From Polytrichum commune (taxonomy: Eukaryota; Streptophyta; Polytrichopsida; Polytrichales; Polytrichaceae), in the NCBI GenBank assembly GCA_950295325.1, contig OX485806.1, positions 51,765,169-51,829,168 on the forward strand: 64,000 nt of DNA. Reading direction: 5' to 3'. The notes below the pieces were generated by a model. That model was not told the origin of the DNA. It saw only the letters and a program-made list of their open reading frames with translations, and did not search any database. Position 1 is the first letter of the stretch. Each line of letters opens with the position of its first letter. Both the position numbers and the translations under genes were made by a program. Of the stretch, positions 10,900-24,674 are shown piece after piece.

Positions 10900-12960
10900 A
10901 TGATTACAAAGTGATTTTTTGTCATCCATGACCTCCTCATTTGTGGGAAACATTTGTTAAATGGGATTAACATAGATGTGTACATGCATATGGTCATAGA
11001 GCAACTACAAAGATTGTGGTGGTTTAATGTATAGGCCGATGACCATAGCATGACAACGGAGCTCACATAGTGATTCAAATTGAGGGGATGTTGTATGTGG
11101 ACCATCAACGATTGGCCAAGGTGTAGCCTCCTTTCAAGAATGGTGCATGCATGCTTTGCAAGGTGCCTTCCATGTGGCCCAAAGGTAACTTCTAAATAGT
11201 TAAAGGAACTCCATAAATGTTTATACATTGGTTCATGACAATGGTTGCAATCAAGGAATCATTCTTACATGAAAGTAACCTAATAAACTAAGTTGTGACC
11301 ACATTCTTCTAGGCCAACAACAACAAAAATACTAGATCGAGCAGCTAAGTACAAGATTTGGTTGGCTATAGGCAATATGACCGAAGGTAAATTAGAACCG
11401 TTGTGCTAGCATAGAGTAAAAAAAATCATTTCTTTTTACCTCCATACTCCAAGGTGGGTGAACACTTCTATGGAAACCTATTGATTTTATGGATTCCACT
11501 AGCACATCAAACATGTTGGAAATGAAAGCTTAACAGCTTGGTCTTTGTGCAACATTTGTTTGTGTGACATGATTGTATGGATGCAATGCACATCGAAAAG
11601 AATGTATGTGAAGATGATGCTTAGAGAGAGTGCACCATTACATCAAGACATGACATGGATGCAACTTGTGTGCATGAGGTGGTATATATGGTTAGTCAAA
11701 CTAACAAATGACAAGGAGAAAAAATAAATAATAAAGTCGTTGGTACTATACAATCTAAACAATGTTGAACCTCATGGCCAAATTAACAACCTATGAAGTT
11801 CCCTCCGGGGTTGTGGCACAATGCAAAGCATGTGAATGCTAAAAAAATTAGTAAATGAAAGTATACAATTGGCATGTACTCATGCAATAAGTTTTGTCTT
11901 TATGCATATAAAGTCATTTGAAAAAGGGGCCCCAAATAATAATCATGAAACTTTCACAAGTGTTCAACAAGATATGTACTAAAATTATAGATCCAAACTC
12001 ATGCCAAACCTAAAAAAAGATGTTGCATTAACAATGTCCATGTTGGAAATACACATGCATCCCAATTTCTTTGTTGTGATATTACAATTGGTGATATACC
12101 CTATGGAGGAGCTTGAATTTTGCAGGTTTGTGCACACAAATTGGATGTACTGCGTTGAGACAATGACAAAGTCTTCAAAGGTTATGTGAACAACATGGCG
12201 AGACCTAAGGCATGCATGGCTAAGTCATATGTGCTAGAAAATACTATAGGACTAGTGGCAGTGTTTTTGACTGACTATAAGCCACTCCATTGGAAAGTAT
12301 GAAGCGATAAAACTCAGGCATGGATCGTGGTGAGGTGCTTGCAATTACATCCATCATCATTCTTACTTTGAGAGATGTTGCACATGAATATATGCTATCA
12401 AATTGCACCTCATTTTAGCCTCTTTGTAGGTATGTGCCTTGTTAAATACATGTATTCTATGCCACCTCCATATTGCATGCTGTATTAAACCAACATGAAT
12501 TGACAACTCCAACATATGAAAGGAAAAATTAACAACTTTTATTATTTTGCAACGAATATGTTGCGTTGAATTACACATTTGAGCTAGCAGCACAACACAA
12601 AGATTATGCAATCACATTCTCAACCTTGATTGTGTGGATGAGGGACACCAAGCGAGACATTGGTAGATGGGGGTCTGTGATGGCAAATGTGGACCTGAAA
12701 AACTATCCATTTTACCCAAACTAGTGACCAAACTATATTCTAAGATGAAAGTGTACGAAACCCATTTTTTATGCAGTGATGAAACATAGTATGGAATGGT
12801 TACTTTTGATTGTGGTGTGGCATCCATATTGATTGCACAAGGTGTTGAAAAATGCAAGGTGTTGGGACAAATATACTATGTTGGTATTATGTGAAGCGCA
12901 AGAATAGATTATGGTGATTAGGTAAGTGATATGCCATCAAGTCTACATCAAGTTGAGACT
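10900..12960 (+). pseudogene. CACTA (En/Spm) TNP2-type transposase, heavily decayed
   Basis: Plus-strand fragments match the remembered TNP2/transposase_21 pattern. At 11570-11615 a frame reads DCMDAMHIEKNVCE, the hallmark DCMHxxHIEKNVCE block. At 12001-12235 a frame reads SMLEIHMHPNFF, EELEFCRFVHTNWMY and then a weak match to the YMKxLKGYVRN segment. Frames change many times. No CACTA termini were found nearby, so element borders are unknown. It lies directly upstream of the LTR of gypsy copy 1. Confidence 0.65.
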
Positions 12961-14260
12961 GCAGTTGATAAAATCCAGGGTAAAGAAAATGCTTGAGAAA
13001 AAGATAGCAAGGCAGAAGATGACTTATTGATTTTGCAGGCAAGCGCATTCCAAGAAGGTGCGATGTTTGGAGCAGCGAATGCCCAGCTGCCCCCTTGGAC
13101 CAATGAACGGGGAGAACCGGCCACTAGATACAGATGAAACGGTTGAGTTTGAGAAATAACCGGTTGAAGTTCAAGTCTTCAGGAAATTTATTGATCATTT
13201 TATAGGAATTCATAGAATATTCCTCAAATTAATGAAGAAAACCGAAAGATGTCAACATCTAACCGATTTGACTTGGAAACACTAGGATCTCGACCAGTTA
13301 TGCTCAAAATCCTCCCCGAACACTGCCTTGGACCCATAGATGATAGTAGGAAGAAAATATCTCTTCCATTTGGCCCTAATCTCATGCATGCTTTTCAATT
13401 TGATATAGTGAAGAAGCACTTACGATTTGACAAAGGAGCAAAATTCATCTCCAAGGCAAACAACCATGCACTCTTTGTGCAAAAAAACCTTGAGCTTCTC
13501 AGCTAGGAGAGGCCTGATTAAACTAAGTATGTCATTTGTCGGGAATCTCTTTTGCACTACATTTGGAACTTGGAGGTGTCTGGTGGATCCAAATCTTGGT
13601 AGTAGCTTCCCAAAGATGATGATAGTGACACTATCGAAGACCCCCCCCTGAAGCACACTAAGAAGCCATGTACAAAACCTGAGCCTCCAAAGTAAATTTC
13701 AACTCCAAAGCCCACACCTCCGAAGACAATTCGGGCACTTGCAAAGAAAACGGTTGACCATATGGCTCACGCACATGGACCAAAAACCCGCCGCCCAGGC
13801 TGCGCCCCCATCCCGCTGCACACAGAAGTGGCGCTTCTTTGGGGGCTCGGGAGAGAGGCCTCACGCGAGCTGCGTGGGCAGGAGGCGCAACACATCCACA
13901 GCCCAGCCTGCGGGTAGCCACGCCGGGTTGTGGAAAAAAGGCAAATTCAACGGGCAGGTCAAAAACTTTGTGAGTTGCCCCTCTGTACCTCTCTGTACAG
14001 ACTCCAGAGGCCGGGAGCAACCTCATTTGTGCCATTTTCGCAGCCAACTTCAAACGCTTCCTACAAGGTGAGTTTTAAAGTTTTTTCAATTTCATTTTTT
14101 GGATGTGGAAGTTCTATAGATCTACTTTATGTTTATATGTTCATGATAAAATAAACTGTACTAATCATGCCTTTTGTCTAGGAAAAGATTTCTTCATATT
14201 TTGAGGTTTCAATTTTGTGGATTTTTCAAATCTTAGGGTTCATAGTAAGAGTTTTGTTGT
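12960..14260. other. no recognised gene
   Basis: Short open frames only. A GC-rich block at about 13730-13960 stands out from AT-rich surroundings and shares a 13-base word (AGGCTGCGCCCCC) with 17309-17321 on the other side of the Harbinger genes, in direct orientation. It could be part of that element's subterminal region. Confidence 0.4.
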
Positions 14261-14263
14261 TAG

Positions 14264-15279
14264 ATGGGGGATGAATTGCCAGGGTCATTCATGGAGTTTA
14301 TGATGGAAAGAAGTAGTGCTAACGTAGCACACGTGGAGCGCTTTGAACCAGTTCCTCCAGTGGTTTCAGTGACAACTCCGAAACCATGACGTATACAACC
14401 CAATTCTAAACCAAAGAGGTGCAAAAAAAGAAGGTTGTTGTTGCTTCTACATTGGTAGATGACGAAGCTACCGTTGGCGGGCGGTGGAGCGACGATGCCA
14501 TCAACAACATTTTGGACTTGTATCAAGAGGAGTGGATTCGCATAGACAAAGGTAATCTAAAACCTAAACACTGGACATACATTCGTACTGAGCACCATAG
14601 ACAAATGCCACTAGTTGTGCGTCGTAAGGAAGAGCATATCAAGGGGAAGATTGAGAAGCTCAAGGCTGAATGGAGAGTTCAAAAAACTCTTCAGAGGAGG
14701 CCACAGGTGGAGAAGGATCTTCGTGGCATTGGTTTGAGCGAATGCCCAAGATACTCACTGGATCAGCAAAAGGAGAAGGAATTCCTGGTGGAGTGGATAT
14801 GGAAACTAGTGTGTTATTGTCAAAAGATGAGGAGGATACTGTTGTTTTGGAAGAAGGAAGAATTCCTAAGATGCCAATGTCTACAGCTAGTGGAGAGCAC
14901 TCTTTTAATACTCCCACAACAGTTGCCTCGGAGAAGATTGTTTATCCCAAGACCGCTTCATGCATGAAGCCAAGGGTAGATGGGAAACCAAATTCTCGTA
15001 AGCATGCACTCACTGGGAATGCAACATATATGGCAGATGCAATCACTAAGTTTGCTGAAGGTTCTTTCCAAATAAGAACGGCACAAGATGGAGGCCCAAG
15101 AATGGATGCACAATATCGAGATGGAAACCAATAAAACCATTGCAATGAAGCAGATGGACATGGAGATGGAGACAAGGCGACTTGATATGGAGGCTCAGCG
15201 TGAAGCTGTTGTGATGCAACTCATGATTGCAGAGTTGTTTAGGAACAACCTCCATAGTGCACGCAATTCAACACCATGA
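14264..15279 (+). pseudogene. PIF/Harbinger Myb-like (trihelix) DNA-binding protein, frameshifted
   Basis: The ATG at 14264 opens MGDELPGSFMEFMME. One TGA at about 14386 and a one-base shift in an A-run at 14423 lead into a basic stretch and then RWSDDAINNILDLYQEEW and NLKPKHWTYI, a Myb/SANT-like trihelix domain as in the second gene of PIF/Harbinger elements. A further shift in the A-run at about 14680 leads to a Ser/Glu-rich linker, and another near 15100 to a Met/Glu-rich helical tail ending with TGA at 15279. In this family the protein helps bring the transposase to the element ends. It converges with the transposase on the other strand. Confidence 0.65.
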
Positions 15280-15649
15280 TAGTTTGGTGTCATTGCCAAT
15301 GTTTCATTTGTATGTTTGTTTTTACATTTATAGTTATTGTTATTCAAGATTATACCCTTATATATATGCTCTATCTTCATACATACTAGTATGATCTGTG
15401 GTATTGAGCACTACCAGTGATATGTCATTTAAAGAATTTCTCTAAAATGTTACAAAAATTTGCTCATAATAATCAAGCAGATGATGTAGGCAGCAGTGCT
15501 CCGGGAGATTCCTGGGCATAACCAGTAAGATCCTAGTGTTTGCAAGTCCAACCGGTGACATGTTCACATCCTCCGGATTTCCTTTACTAGATTGGGATAT
15601 ATTATATAAATTCCTCTAAAATGATCATAACAATCAAGTTTCAAACAAT

Positions 15650-16969
15650 TCAAGAGGTTGGTACATTCTCTTGCACATCTAACCAATTTTTGAACAAAAT
15701 ATCATGCATCTCTTCTCCAGCCTCTTTAGCTGCACGACCTTCTCTGATAACTGGCCGTCGGCCTCTCACCATGTGTAGTAAAACCGGATCCGTTCTCAGA
15801 AGTGGTTCCTTCATGAGCTGGCAAAAGTTGTGTACAACACAACAACCTACAACTATAGACGGTGCAGTATCTACACTAGAATTTACAGGATTAAGAATGC
15901 GCCATCGCATTTTTAATAATCCAAAAGCATTCTCAATGCTTACTCTACCAACGTTTATTTGTCTATCAAACCTTATTTTGTCTACATCTCCATCTGCCGG
16001 TTTGTAATTTCGAAGCAAGTAGGTTCTGCTAGGATACCCTGCATCACCTAGTAAAAAAGGCTCGATATGTGTTCCATCTACAATGACAACTGGTGTAGCC
16101 AATATTTCTCTTCGTCGAATCTGCTCATAGATCTGTGAGATCTTAAATTGACCTCCATCAGCAGTTCCACCAGGTACCGAACAACATACATTCCAAAACA
16201 CCTTGTCCATGTCACAAACAACTTGTAGAACTACGGAGCTAAAAAAATTTCTTCTACACCAGAAATCTGCCACTACAGCTGTTTGACGTTTATCGGGCCT
16301 TCGTTGAAGAGGAATGTGGCTTCCATCTATACTCCCGCACACATTTGGTAATCCACAACTCTGAACATACTCTGCTATAATCCTATCTAAACGAGCACCT
16401 GAAGGCACCGAAATGTACTTCCCAAATAACTTGTCTTTAGATATTAAAGCATCCAAAACAATTCTCATATACTTACGTACTGTTGAAGCACCTACATTAA
16501 ACCTATTCGCTATAATTTCTGCAGTGATTCCATGAGCAAGACGGTATAACACTATACCAACAGCTTTTCTAATTTCTAAAGGAGCACGTACAAAGTGAAT
16601 AGAAATAGATTGCAAATAAGGCTCAAGCTCGGAGACCAAATACATAAAAAATGCATAAGACATACGATATGCTTCTAGGTATTTTCTATCTCTCATCTCT
16701 GGTGAAGTGTGCCATACCAAGCCTTCAATAATGTCCCATTGTGTTGATTGTCGAGGCTCCTTCTACCACACACGTCCAGGTTGCGGCTCAAACAATAAGA
16801 GAATGGCTATAATAATTGGGAATACCCTCACCATGAAAGAACGTTCTTCCAAAATTGAAGAACTTCTCAAAAGAACTCTCTTTCTCTTCCTTGACATACA
16901 CCGTAATGTCACTCCATTGAAAAGGAAAAATGACGAAATAAGTGCCCACATCTTGTCATGTGTGTCCAT
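15650..16969 (-). pseudogene. PIF/Harbinger DDE transposase (DDE_Tnp_4 type), one in-frame stop
   Basis: A minus-strand frame of 356 residues (16720-15650) is open and extends upstream to an ATG at 16969 (MDTHDKMWALISS) through a single TAG near 16760, following GRVW. An HTH-like segment AEIIANRFNVGASTVRKYM is followed by the catalytic core: GSIDGSHI (first Asp), VPGGTADGGQF (second Asp region), PFLLGDAGYP and IENAFGLLKMRWRIL (catalytic Glu). These are the usual blocks of plant PIF/Harbinger transposases. With its Myb-like partner it once formed an autonomous element. Terminal inverted repeats and TSD were not identified. The rest of the gene is remarkably intact for this window, which suggests recent activity. 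Confidence 0.85.
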
Positions 16970-16999
16970 TCCACTACTCTTACAAGACCCGTTCCCTCT

Positions 17000-19900
17000 A
17001 CTACACCCTAAAACACTAAATAATATAACTAAAAATCACCACAACAAAAAATTCCTTAAAAACATACAAACTCAAGAAATGGTAGCAACTAAACACTCAC
17101 AAGTATCCTCGCAGCCACCCTCCCAGTTAAGCTTACATATTAGGTCTCTAACAGGTTTAGTTGGGCTGCCCCAAAAGCGGCGGGCACGAGAAAAAAAAAA
17201 CTAAATAAAAAAGCCTCCACTTGGAAGGGCTGCAACATCCATCCGTTGGTGGATGGGGTGGATGTAAACTCCACATCCGTCCGGTCTTCCCACAGACCTG
17301 GCAGGCTGCGCCCCCTGCTCAGGCCGGCCATGTGCTCCCGCCAATAGCAGCTGCAAAAAAACTACCTCTACCCAACACGAAACCCATACAACTAGTAGAA
17401 TGTGATAGTGGTTCCAAAGGCAACTTGATTGAAGTTTATAACCAAGGTCGGAGCCAAGATTTTGATCTAAGGGGGGTTGACCTTAGAATATGGAAATATC
17501 CAATATATGTTTTTTATTTTCAAATTTGAATAGGTGGTTGAATTTAATTATTTATTGAGAGATTTGGACTCATCCAGCTAACATCCCCATAAAATAAATT
17601 TGATAATGTCATTAATATCCAAAGCTTTGGCAATTAGTTTTTCAACATAAATGATCATCAGATCAATCATCCTATCATTGCCAATAATAAGCAGATGCCC
17701 AACTTTCCTACAATGAACTTGTAGTAAACATTGCGAAAAAGAACTGCAGTCGTTTTCCCATTACAGTTCTTTTGACCAGCTTGCTCTGCAATCGCTAAAT
17801 GACTGCAATTTTTTTAAAATTTTACCACCTGAAATTCTAAGAATTTGGGGCTTTTAATATACCGTTAGAAAGGTCTTGAAAGCACCTTTCCAACGGCATA
17901 TTACACGCCCTCAAAGAATTTAACATTACGGTCGCAAAACAAAGAAGAAATAACGTATTCTGCTAGTGATGTCAGGGGATGAGCATGCCATGCCGCACGC
18001 ACCTGCATGCACCTGCATGCATCAACATCAACACGCAACATTCTTGGAGACGCCCTTCCTTCATCGCCTGCACTCATTTACTCCAGGTGTGTCCTTCCTC
18101 TTGCCCAGCATGCAATACAACCTACATCTCCCCTACAATCTGGCATGCATGAACCTGAAAGCAGTCATCCGCCTAACAGAGACAAATCTTTGGATGTATT
18201 CTTCATGGGATGCACAACAGAATAGTCGAATCTGAGTAGACGCTTCTGGAACATGCTACCTCAAAGGTTCAGATGGGTTGGGACAAGCCTCAACCTATGC
18301 CCTTGCCAATACCCCACGGATTATGGTATTTGATCCAAGGCAACTTTAACGACTACAGTTCAGAGACAGGGAATCTGGTAGGATTCAAAGATGAGGTTAA
18401 CAAATGGTTATCTTTGGAGAACTTCAAAATGAATCTCCTCGATGCATACGCAGCACTAGCAGGATGACATTCAGGTTTGTATTTATACTTCAAATTCTAT
18501 TACATCTTATCCTATCTTTCACCCTTTCATGCTTTCAACCCATGCATTTTGAGTATACTAAGTTTCTTCAAGATCAATCCGAAATAACCGAGGAGGTTAA
18601 CAAGGCAGTCAGACCCCTCTTGTGCAGAATGCCAAGTGTAGAAACAGTTGCCACTCGGTTGGGGGACCTCTATGCATATGTGGCATGCCTCATTGATTTG
18701 AGGCCAACTAAGCAAGAGACAAATCTTCGCAAGGGTGGGAGTCTGAAAGGGATAATATGGTGAAGGTATTCATGCAGGCTAGGTTGGAGAAGTTTGACCG
18801 CGGGCAATCACTGGAGGCATTGTATATCCAATGGGATTGGCACCCTTTCTTCACATGTTTTTTTCAAATCCTTCTTTCCATATAGATGCTCCTAAGTTTC
18901 CTTTAACCCACACAAGTCGATGAGGCGACTTGTTTAAGCGTAACTTTGATGGACACTCCTAGGCTGACTCGCATTGACATTGTACCCTGGTGCGTTTTGT
19001 GTTTGCGAGCATTCCTTCTTTTCACTTGTTATCCTTGTCAATGCCTTAGTCATCCAATTCTTGGTGCCACCCAAAGCAATTTGTTATCTTGGCTTAGCCC
19101 AAGACCAGGAGTATGTAACAAATGGCTTGGTATGGTGTTGTCTGGTGGTTGAAATTTGAAGGCTATCTATTATTCTTGGGCGCTAGGGACATATCTGATA
19201 GGTGATCGTGGGTTCAACAAGTGGACGTACAGTTTGCAATTCTCAAAGGTCCAAATGAAATATGGGCTCCCGAATTGAACATTTGGCATTGCAATATTCT
19301 GAGCAAGGCTGGAGTTGACATAGCCAGACATGATATACCAATTTTTGAGCTTGCCTAGACTCAACTTGAGGAGAATTCCAATTCTAACCTTACATTGACA
19401 TCCATTTCAACGTGGCTTATTTGGAGAGAAGATTTGGATGTAGATAGGCTACTCAACAAGGATGGTGAGATACATTCAACCGCATGTTATCTTGTTGTTT
19501 TGGTATTAAAGTTTCACATGTACCCGTTGAGTTATTTCGGTTTCACATGTTCACAATCAGGTAGACATACATGTCTACTAGTTTACCATGTATGCATATA
19601 TCGCAGATGCTTGATGTTGTGCAAGATCATTTCCTATTGGCATTGCGAGATACATCCCATGTTCTTTATTTGAACTGAATTTCCCATCACGAGCATTCTC
19701 CCAGCCATCAGTCCCCGAAGGTCTACAAACTGGGCGTACAGGAGACACAAACAACAAATGTGACCCTGTTGTTTCAACATCCCACTTACTCAGATTCTAT
19801 CTCAGAATGCCCTTTGGGTTCGCAGTTAGACTTCCCTGAACTGTTTGCCGAAGATATCCTGAAACTGCCCATATATGAGATACAAAGGAACCTAAAGGGT

Positions 19901-21465
19901 GACATGGATTTTGCGGCAGACAAGGGTGGTTTGTAACACCATGTAGTCCCGGCAAAGGACCCACGCCAGCAACTATATCAAGGGTGACCAAGATGTCGGG
20001 CATGGGAGCAATTAGATGCAGTGAGGCATCCTCTCATAAAATGGTGACAACTTGTAGGAGAAACTGAAGGATTCTTGTTCTCCAATGGAAGGTGTAATGG
20101 TTGAGGCAGCCGCACTCATCACAATTGTTTAGGCATTGTAATATGAAAATATGGGAACTCGTTGCTATGTAATTATTGTCCACACTCATTTAATGAGCTT
20201 TCAAGCACTCTTTTTGTGAGCATGCACTCTTTTTGTCACATATACTGACGGTATCCTCTGTGAACAGTCTGGAAGGTTTTATAGCGTAGTGTTTACATGG
20301 GTGTAGGGCATCTGCTTAATGACGGACTCATCAGTCAAGAAAGTGGCATTTCTTTGAGAGCTTATTCACATGCCCTTCTGTTGTTGTTTATCTGATTCCA
20401 TTTGTTTATGCACATATATTCTTTTGTTTACATGCTCACCAAAATAAAGTTGAACACCACATGCCAATCTCCAAATAGGTAGGCAATCACTAGAATGTAC
20501 ATAGTGTCAAGATAATAAGGAACTGGAAACCAAGCGACTCAATGTCTTGTAGACATGCCTCTCCCTAAACATGATTGGCAAGATGCATTCTATCAAACAC
20601 TAATGTAAACTCATCTAAGAGATAGAACATTGTTCCAAAATCAGATCCATATGATGTATTGTTCTTATTGTCTTATTCTTTGCGATTGGTCGGCATTGAA
20701 GCTATCTTATATCTACCAGGCATGTGGTGTTGGAGTTTGGACATAGGCACCGGCAAGCAGCTAAGTAGTACCCAAATGAACATGTCCCAGAAAGTGTTCG
20801 TAACAGGGCAGGGTCATCCAAACAATTATCCCTTAGAATAGCATGGCAAGTGTCAATATGAACTAAAGCCTCTCTATAGCAATGCGACAATTCTTCTAAT
20901 CGGTACAGTGTATGATTCAATTGAGTGCAGCTTTTAATCGGGTGATGTCAACCTTAAGGTATCTCGCGCCACTTGTGTTCCTCTAAATGCTCAATGAAGA
21001 GCTCATTCATATGATCCACAAATGGGTGTTTCTTGGGAGGAGTCCCTGAAATTTAAACCTCCATACTTGTGCTTGTTAAAATCATGCGTTTCTGAAGTGT
21101 GGAGTTCTCTGGCCCGTCTGCACACTGAAAACATGTATGGCCAAATGCGACTCTTTAAGCAGCCAAAAAAAGAAAAAAGAAAAAAGAAAAAACACACACA
21201 CACACAACAAAGACGCAAATTGTAATGGAGTTCTAATATTAATTACATACAAGAACCAGGCACATCCATGTTCCACACAACTATATTAATGATCAAAAAT
21301 TCGAAGTGTGGGTTATTCTATGCCACCATCTCGAATAGCCTGACGACACGCATGCAATTTAGCAAGTTTATTTGTATATCTCAAGCCTAAGTTCCTCATG
21401 GTTGCCCCTACTCTTTGCCAAAACACAGCTGGCCTTCATCTCTTTGTCAATTGCGATGCTTAGGT
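17000..21465. other. no recognised gene
   Basis: I found short open frames but no family I can name. 17438-17530 resembles transposon-border sequence (GGAGCCAAGATTTTGAT, then a G-run). 17838-17922 is a strong stem-loop, listed separately. 18273-18770 has two modest plus-strand frames (for example WDKPQPMPLPIPHGLWYLIQ and EEVNKAVRPLLCRMP) of unknown nature. (CA)n-like and A-rich runs occur at 21167-21210. Confidence 0.4.
17838..17922. repeat. imperfect inverted repeat (stem-loop), possible foldback MITE or small-RNA hairpin
   Basis: Left arm 17838-17874 (TAAGAATTTGGGGC through ACCGTTAGAAAGGT) pairs with right arm 17884-17922 (ACCTTTCCAACGGC through CAAAGAATTTA). The loop CTTGAAAGC is nine bases. 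The innermost 13 bases are almost perfectly complementary (CCGTTAGAAAGGT against ACCTTTCCAACGG). No target duplication was established. Confidence 0.55.
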
Positions 21466-21469
21466 GGTC

Positions 21470-24100
21470 ATGTACCTCGAGAAGTTTTGTTGTGAGACGG
21501 TCTACCTCTAGAAATTAACCGATCACGTTCCAATCTTGTGTCCTCCAGTTCCTTCCGAAGGACATCATCCGAGGAGTCCGTACCCTTGGTGATGTGCCGC
21601 ATACACTTGCGTGATGAGGACTTACCTTCCATTGTTCTGCACATAAGAGTCACTAAAATTTCACCATTAGCAACCCAATAGCGTGTACCCATTCATGTTC
21701 TAGCAACCATGGTTTGAACACAATATCCTTTTATTTTTATTGTGAAGGGAGATTTAGCCAGGTTCGTTGAACAGTACAAGGTTATAGTGGTCATGTAAAC
21801 AATTAACAAAGAGAGGAAATTTTGCCAGCGCCCAAGTCTATATCCTTGTTCCCCATCCTTGACTAGGGTGAAGAGAGGCTCTGGCTGAGATGGATCTACC
21901 AAGTTGGCCTTCATAGCGGCGATAAATGTCTGTTGTTTTCCACGGATAATGTGAATATTGAAAATCAGCTAGGAGGTGCTCCAACAAGTGGACGATGTCC
22001 CTGGCGGTGTCAACGATGTCAACTGCGATACGACATATTGTGTCTTCCATGTGTCTTGAGGGTTGGCTTCTTCCAAATTGATGGTGAGGGTGTGCATGGA
22101 GCCAACTCTTGCGATGGTTTGATCTTGCAAGGGGATAGCATGTATTGCAATCCTCCCTATAGTGTGCCAATCAAAGCTCCATAATACCGCGTGATTTTTC
22201 CCTGTGCAAGAACGTGATGGAGCATGTTGAGGACCTTAACCTGTTGTTTACAAATGTTACCCTTCGAAGAATGAGGACACAAGTAACAAACCCACTCATT
22301 GTCTGGGTTGTAAACCCAATACTGCTTTTTATTAAATTTCTTGGATGTGATAATTGCCACTCCATTGGGAATTAGAAGGGAGCGTCAAACAAGATTCAAG
22401 GATATCTCTTGCTTTCGATACAACACTAAATGTGAACTGCTCTTGTTTACTATTCCTAACGCCTTGCGAAGAGCCCAGTACAAGTAGTGAGAGAGGATGT
22501 CTTCAATCAATTGATTGACGGTCCAGTCAACTCTATGTCCATGAGCTCTCCTTTTCGACTGATTCAAACTCGCCTTTAGATTGGAGTGATAATTCTCAAT
22601 GCCAACATTTGTCTTTTATCATGCACACGGAAGGTTTCGGTGACCTACCACCCACATCTTAGTCCTCCCAAGCCACTCAATTTTCACATACTCCCAGAAT
22701 GAATGGGTTGAATTGATCATGGCATTCATGACCACAGTCCACCTCCAATTGCTCACAAGCCCAATCATCAATGCCCTTGTCAGGTGGACATGATGTGTTA
22801 TACATAATGTTCCCCAATGCCTTCTATGCACTTGCTCTCGTTATGGAAACCTTAATCTTGGCACATGCCTACTATTGCCACGTGGGATGCACGTGCGAGA
22901 GACATAGGAACACCTTGACCCTAGGCCATACTGATCTACATCAAAAGACAAAATTATTTGGTATCACTGATAGACTTGGAACATTGGAGGAACATGAATT
23001 TCATTGGATGTTGTTGAATTCTGCTGGGGCACAGTCAATGATGAAGGCATCTGGTCTCCAATCTGTTTGATAATCCCTAAGATGTTCGTTGAGTGTGCAT
23101 GTCCATGGGGACATGTTGGCCTCCTTGCATCGTGATGTTATGGCATACACCACATGATACTCATTGAACCAATCATCGAACACCATTAGGGTGTACAAAA
23201 GGAACTGCATACCAAAGATTGAAGTCATAGATAGTTTGGTACATGCTAATCTCACAAAGGCACCATAATGAGCTCCAAGGAATATGTGGAATATAGCATA
23301 CCTTGTTTTTGTTTGTCCCAAAGGTTGCACCAATATCACCGCCCTTGCAATGTCCATGCTTTAAAATCTTCTCCCGTTACCATTGGGTTTGGATACCTAG
23401 TGTGAAAGGTATGTCCACCCTTGTTAATTTTCCCCTCACATCTAGGCATTGGTCTTGCATGAAGAACACACTATAAAGGTTCTCCTCTGTCCACATGTGG
23501 ATGCCCTTGATGTCGTTGTCATGTCTTATGTATCTCCTTGGTGAGCTTCCTTGCCATGTTCCTGATATCATATGAACATGTCTCGAGGCAACTATCCAGT
23601 GTTCTCCATGATATGTCTTAGCTTCCTCCAGCGTGCTGCCATGATTGGGCTGATAGATAACCCTAAACTAAAGTTGCTCAGTGATGTATTCTAGTATCTC
23701 AAGTGAGGTCATCAGCGGATGCAGTTCAATTCTCGATTGTGCAAATGTGCACAACCCATCTGCTCTTGTTCACGTGGTTCAGCTCTTAGAATGAGATTTG
23801 GGCTACACTAGGTTGTAGGTAGAGGCGTTTAAATGTAAACAACCCTTTGTTGGTGAATCTCCCCTTTTGGTCTTTAAAACTCTAGGAGCGTCATGACATT
23901 CATTGTTTGGTATGAACTTGCCCTTCGTGTCCAGCTTACGCTTTGGTTGTAAGAGGCGTGATGATTTGGACTCCTTTATTACAGTTCTCTGGTCTGTACC
24001 TAGTCTTCGATCAGCAGAGAAACCTGAAGATAAAGAACAATGCCAAAACGTAAAGTCAAAATTGCACCAATCATGTCTAGAACATGAAGTACATTTACAT
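21470..24100 (-). pseudogene. MULE-type transposase with SWIM zinc finger, copy A
   Basis: Minus strand, upstream to downstream. KRKLDTKGKFIPN lies at about 23950. After an intron-like gap the transposase domain appears: FTLGIQTQW (about 23380), FGTNKN, TLMVFDDWFNEYHVVYAITSR (about 23160) and WRPDAFIIDCAPAEFNNIQ (about 23010). An HRVDWTVNQLIEDILSHYLYWALRKALG segment (about 22500) precedes a SWIM finger (WVCYLCPHSSKGNICKQQVKVL, about 22250). The pattern matches plant MULE/SWIM transposases, in which the MULE domain is the DDE nuclease and SWIM is thought to bind DNA. A splice acceptor-like CTTTATCTTCAG precedes the 24020 region. Several frameshifts and stops make it non-functional. Copy B (45511-45750 plus 55634-57000) is a close relative. 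Confidence 0.7.
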
Positions 24101-24674
24101 GCAATAACATTTCAAGTATGATAATAAAGAGATAAAATACTATCAAGGTACCTTGTGCATTTGCTAAAGCTATACCACGGTGGGGTCTTCAAAGAGTTCG
24201 GAGGTTTCGTCAAGTGTGTCGCTTAATAAATCGACACTGGACATGTCCTCTGTCTTACTGACCCTTATCAGTCACAGACACGTTTCCATCAAATGTAGGC
24301 CACATTCACCAGCTTTTTGGGCCGTTTGTGCTTGCTGGTTGCTTGTCGAGTTTTTGGAACCCAGTTAAGTGCCTATGATGCAAATGACCAGATGGAGGTC
24401 TCTACATATTAGAAAAAGCTTGCCTGAAGCCCTGAAGGTTGTCATGGCCTGAAATGGGAGGATTTTAAACGTGGCTCTTGTTGCCTCAAGCCATAACCTA
24501 AACCCTTACAAAAATTTGAACCCAACCTGCACACTCACCACATAGAACATAGGAACCAGGCATGCCATCTTATAGGTAATGAAGGACGAGATTGATGTAG
24601 ATGAAAATGTAGCTTTTATAAATTCCAGATGGTAAAAGTGCAAACCCCGCTCATCTACACATTTTTGTCTAATT

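Noticed and set aside
13795-17321. AGGCTGCGCCCCC at both sides of the Harbinger genes as terminal repeats
   Set aside because: The two words are in direct, not inverted, orientation and have no matching 3-bp duplication.
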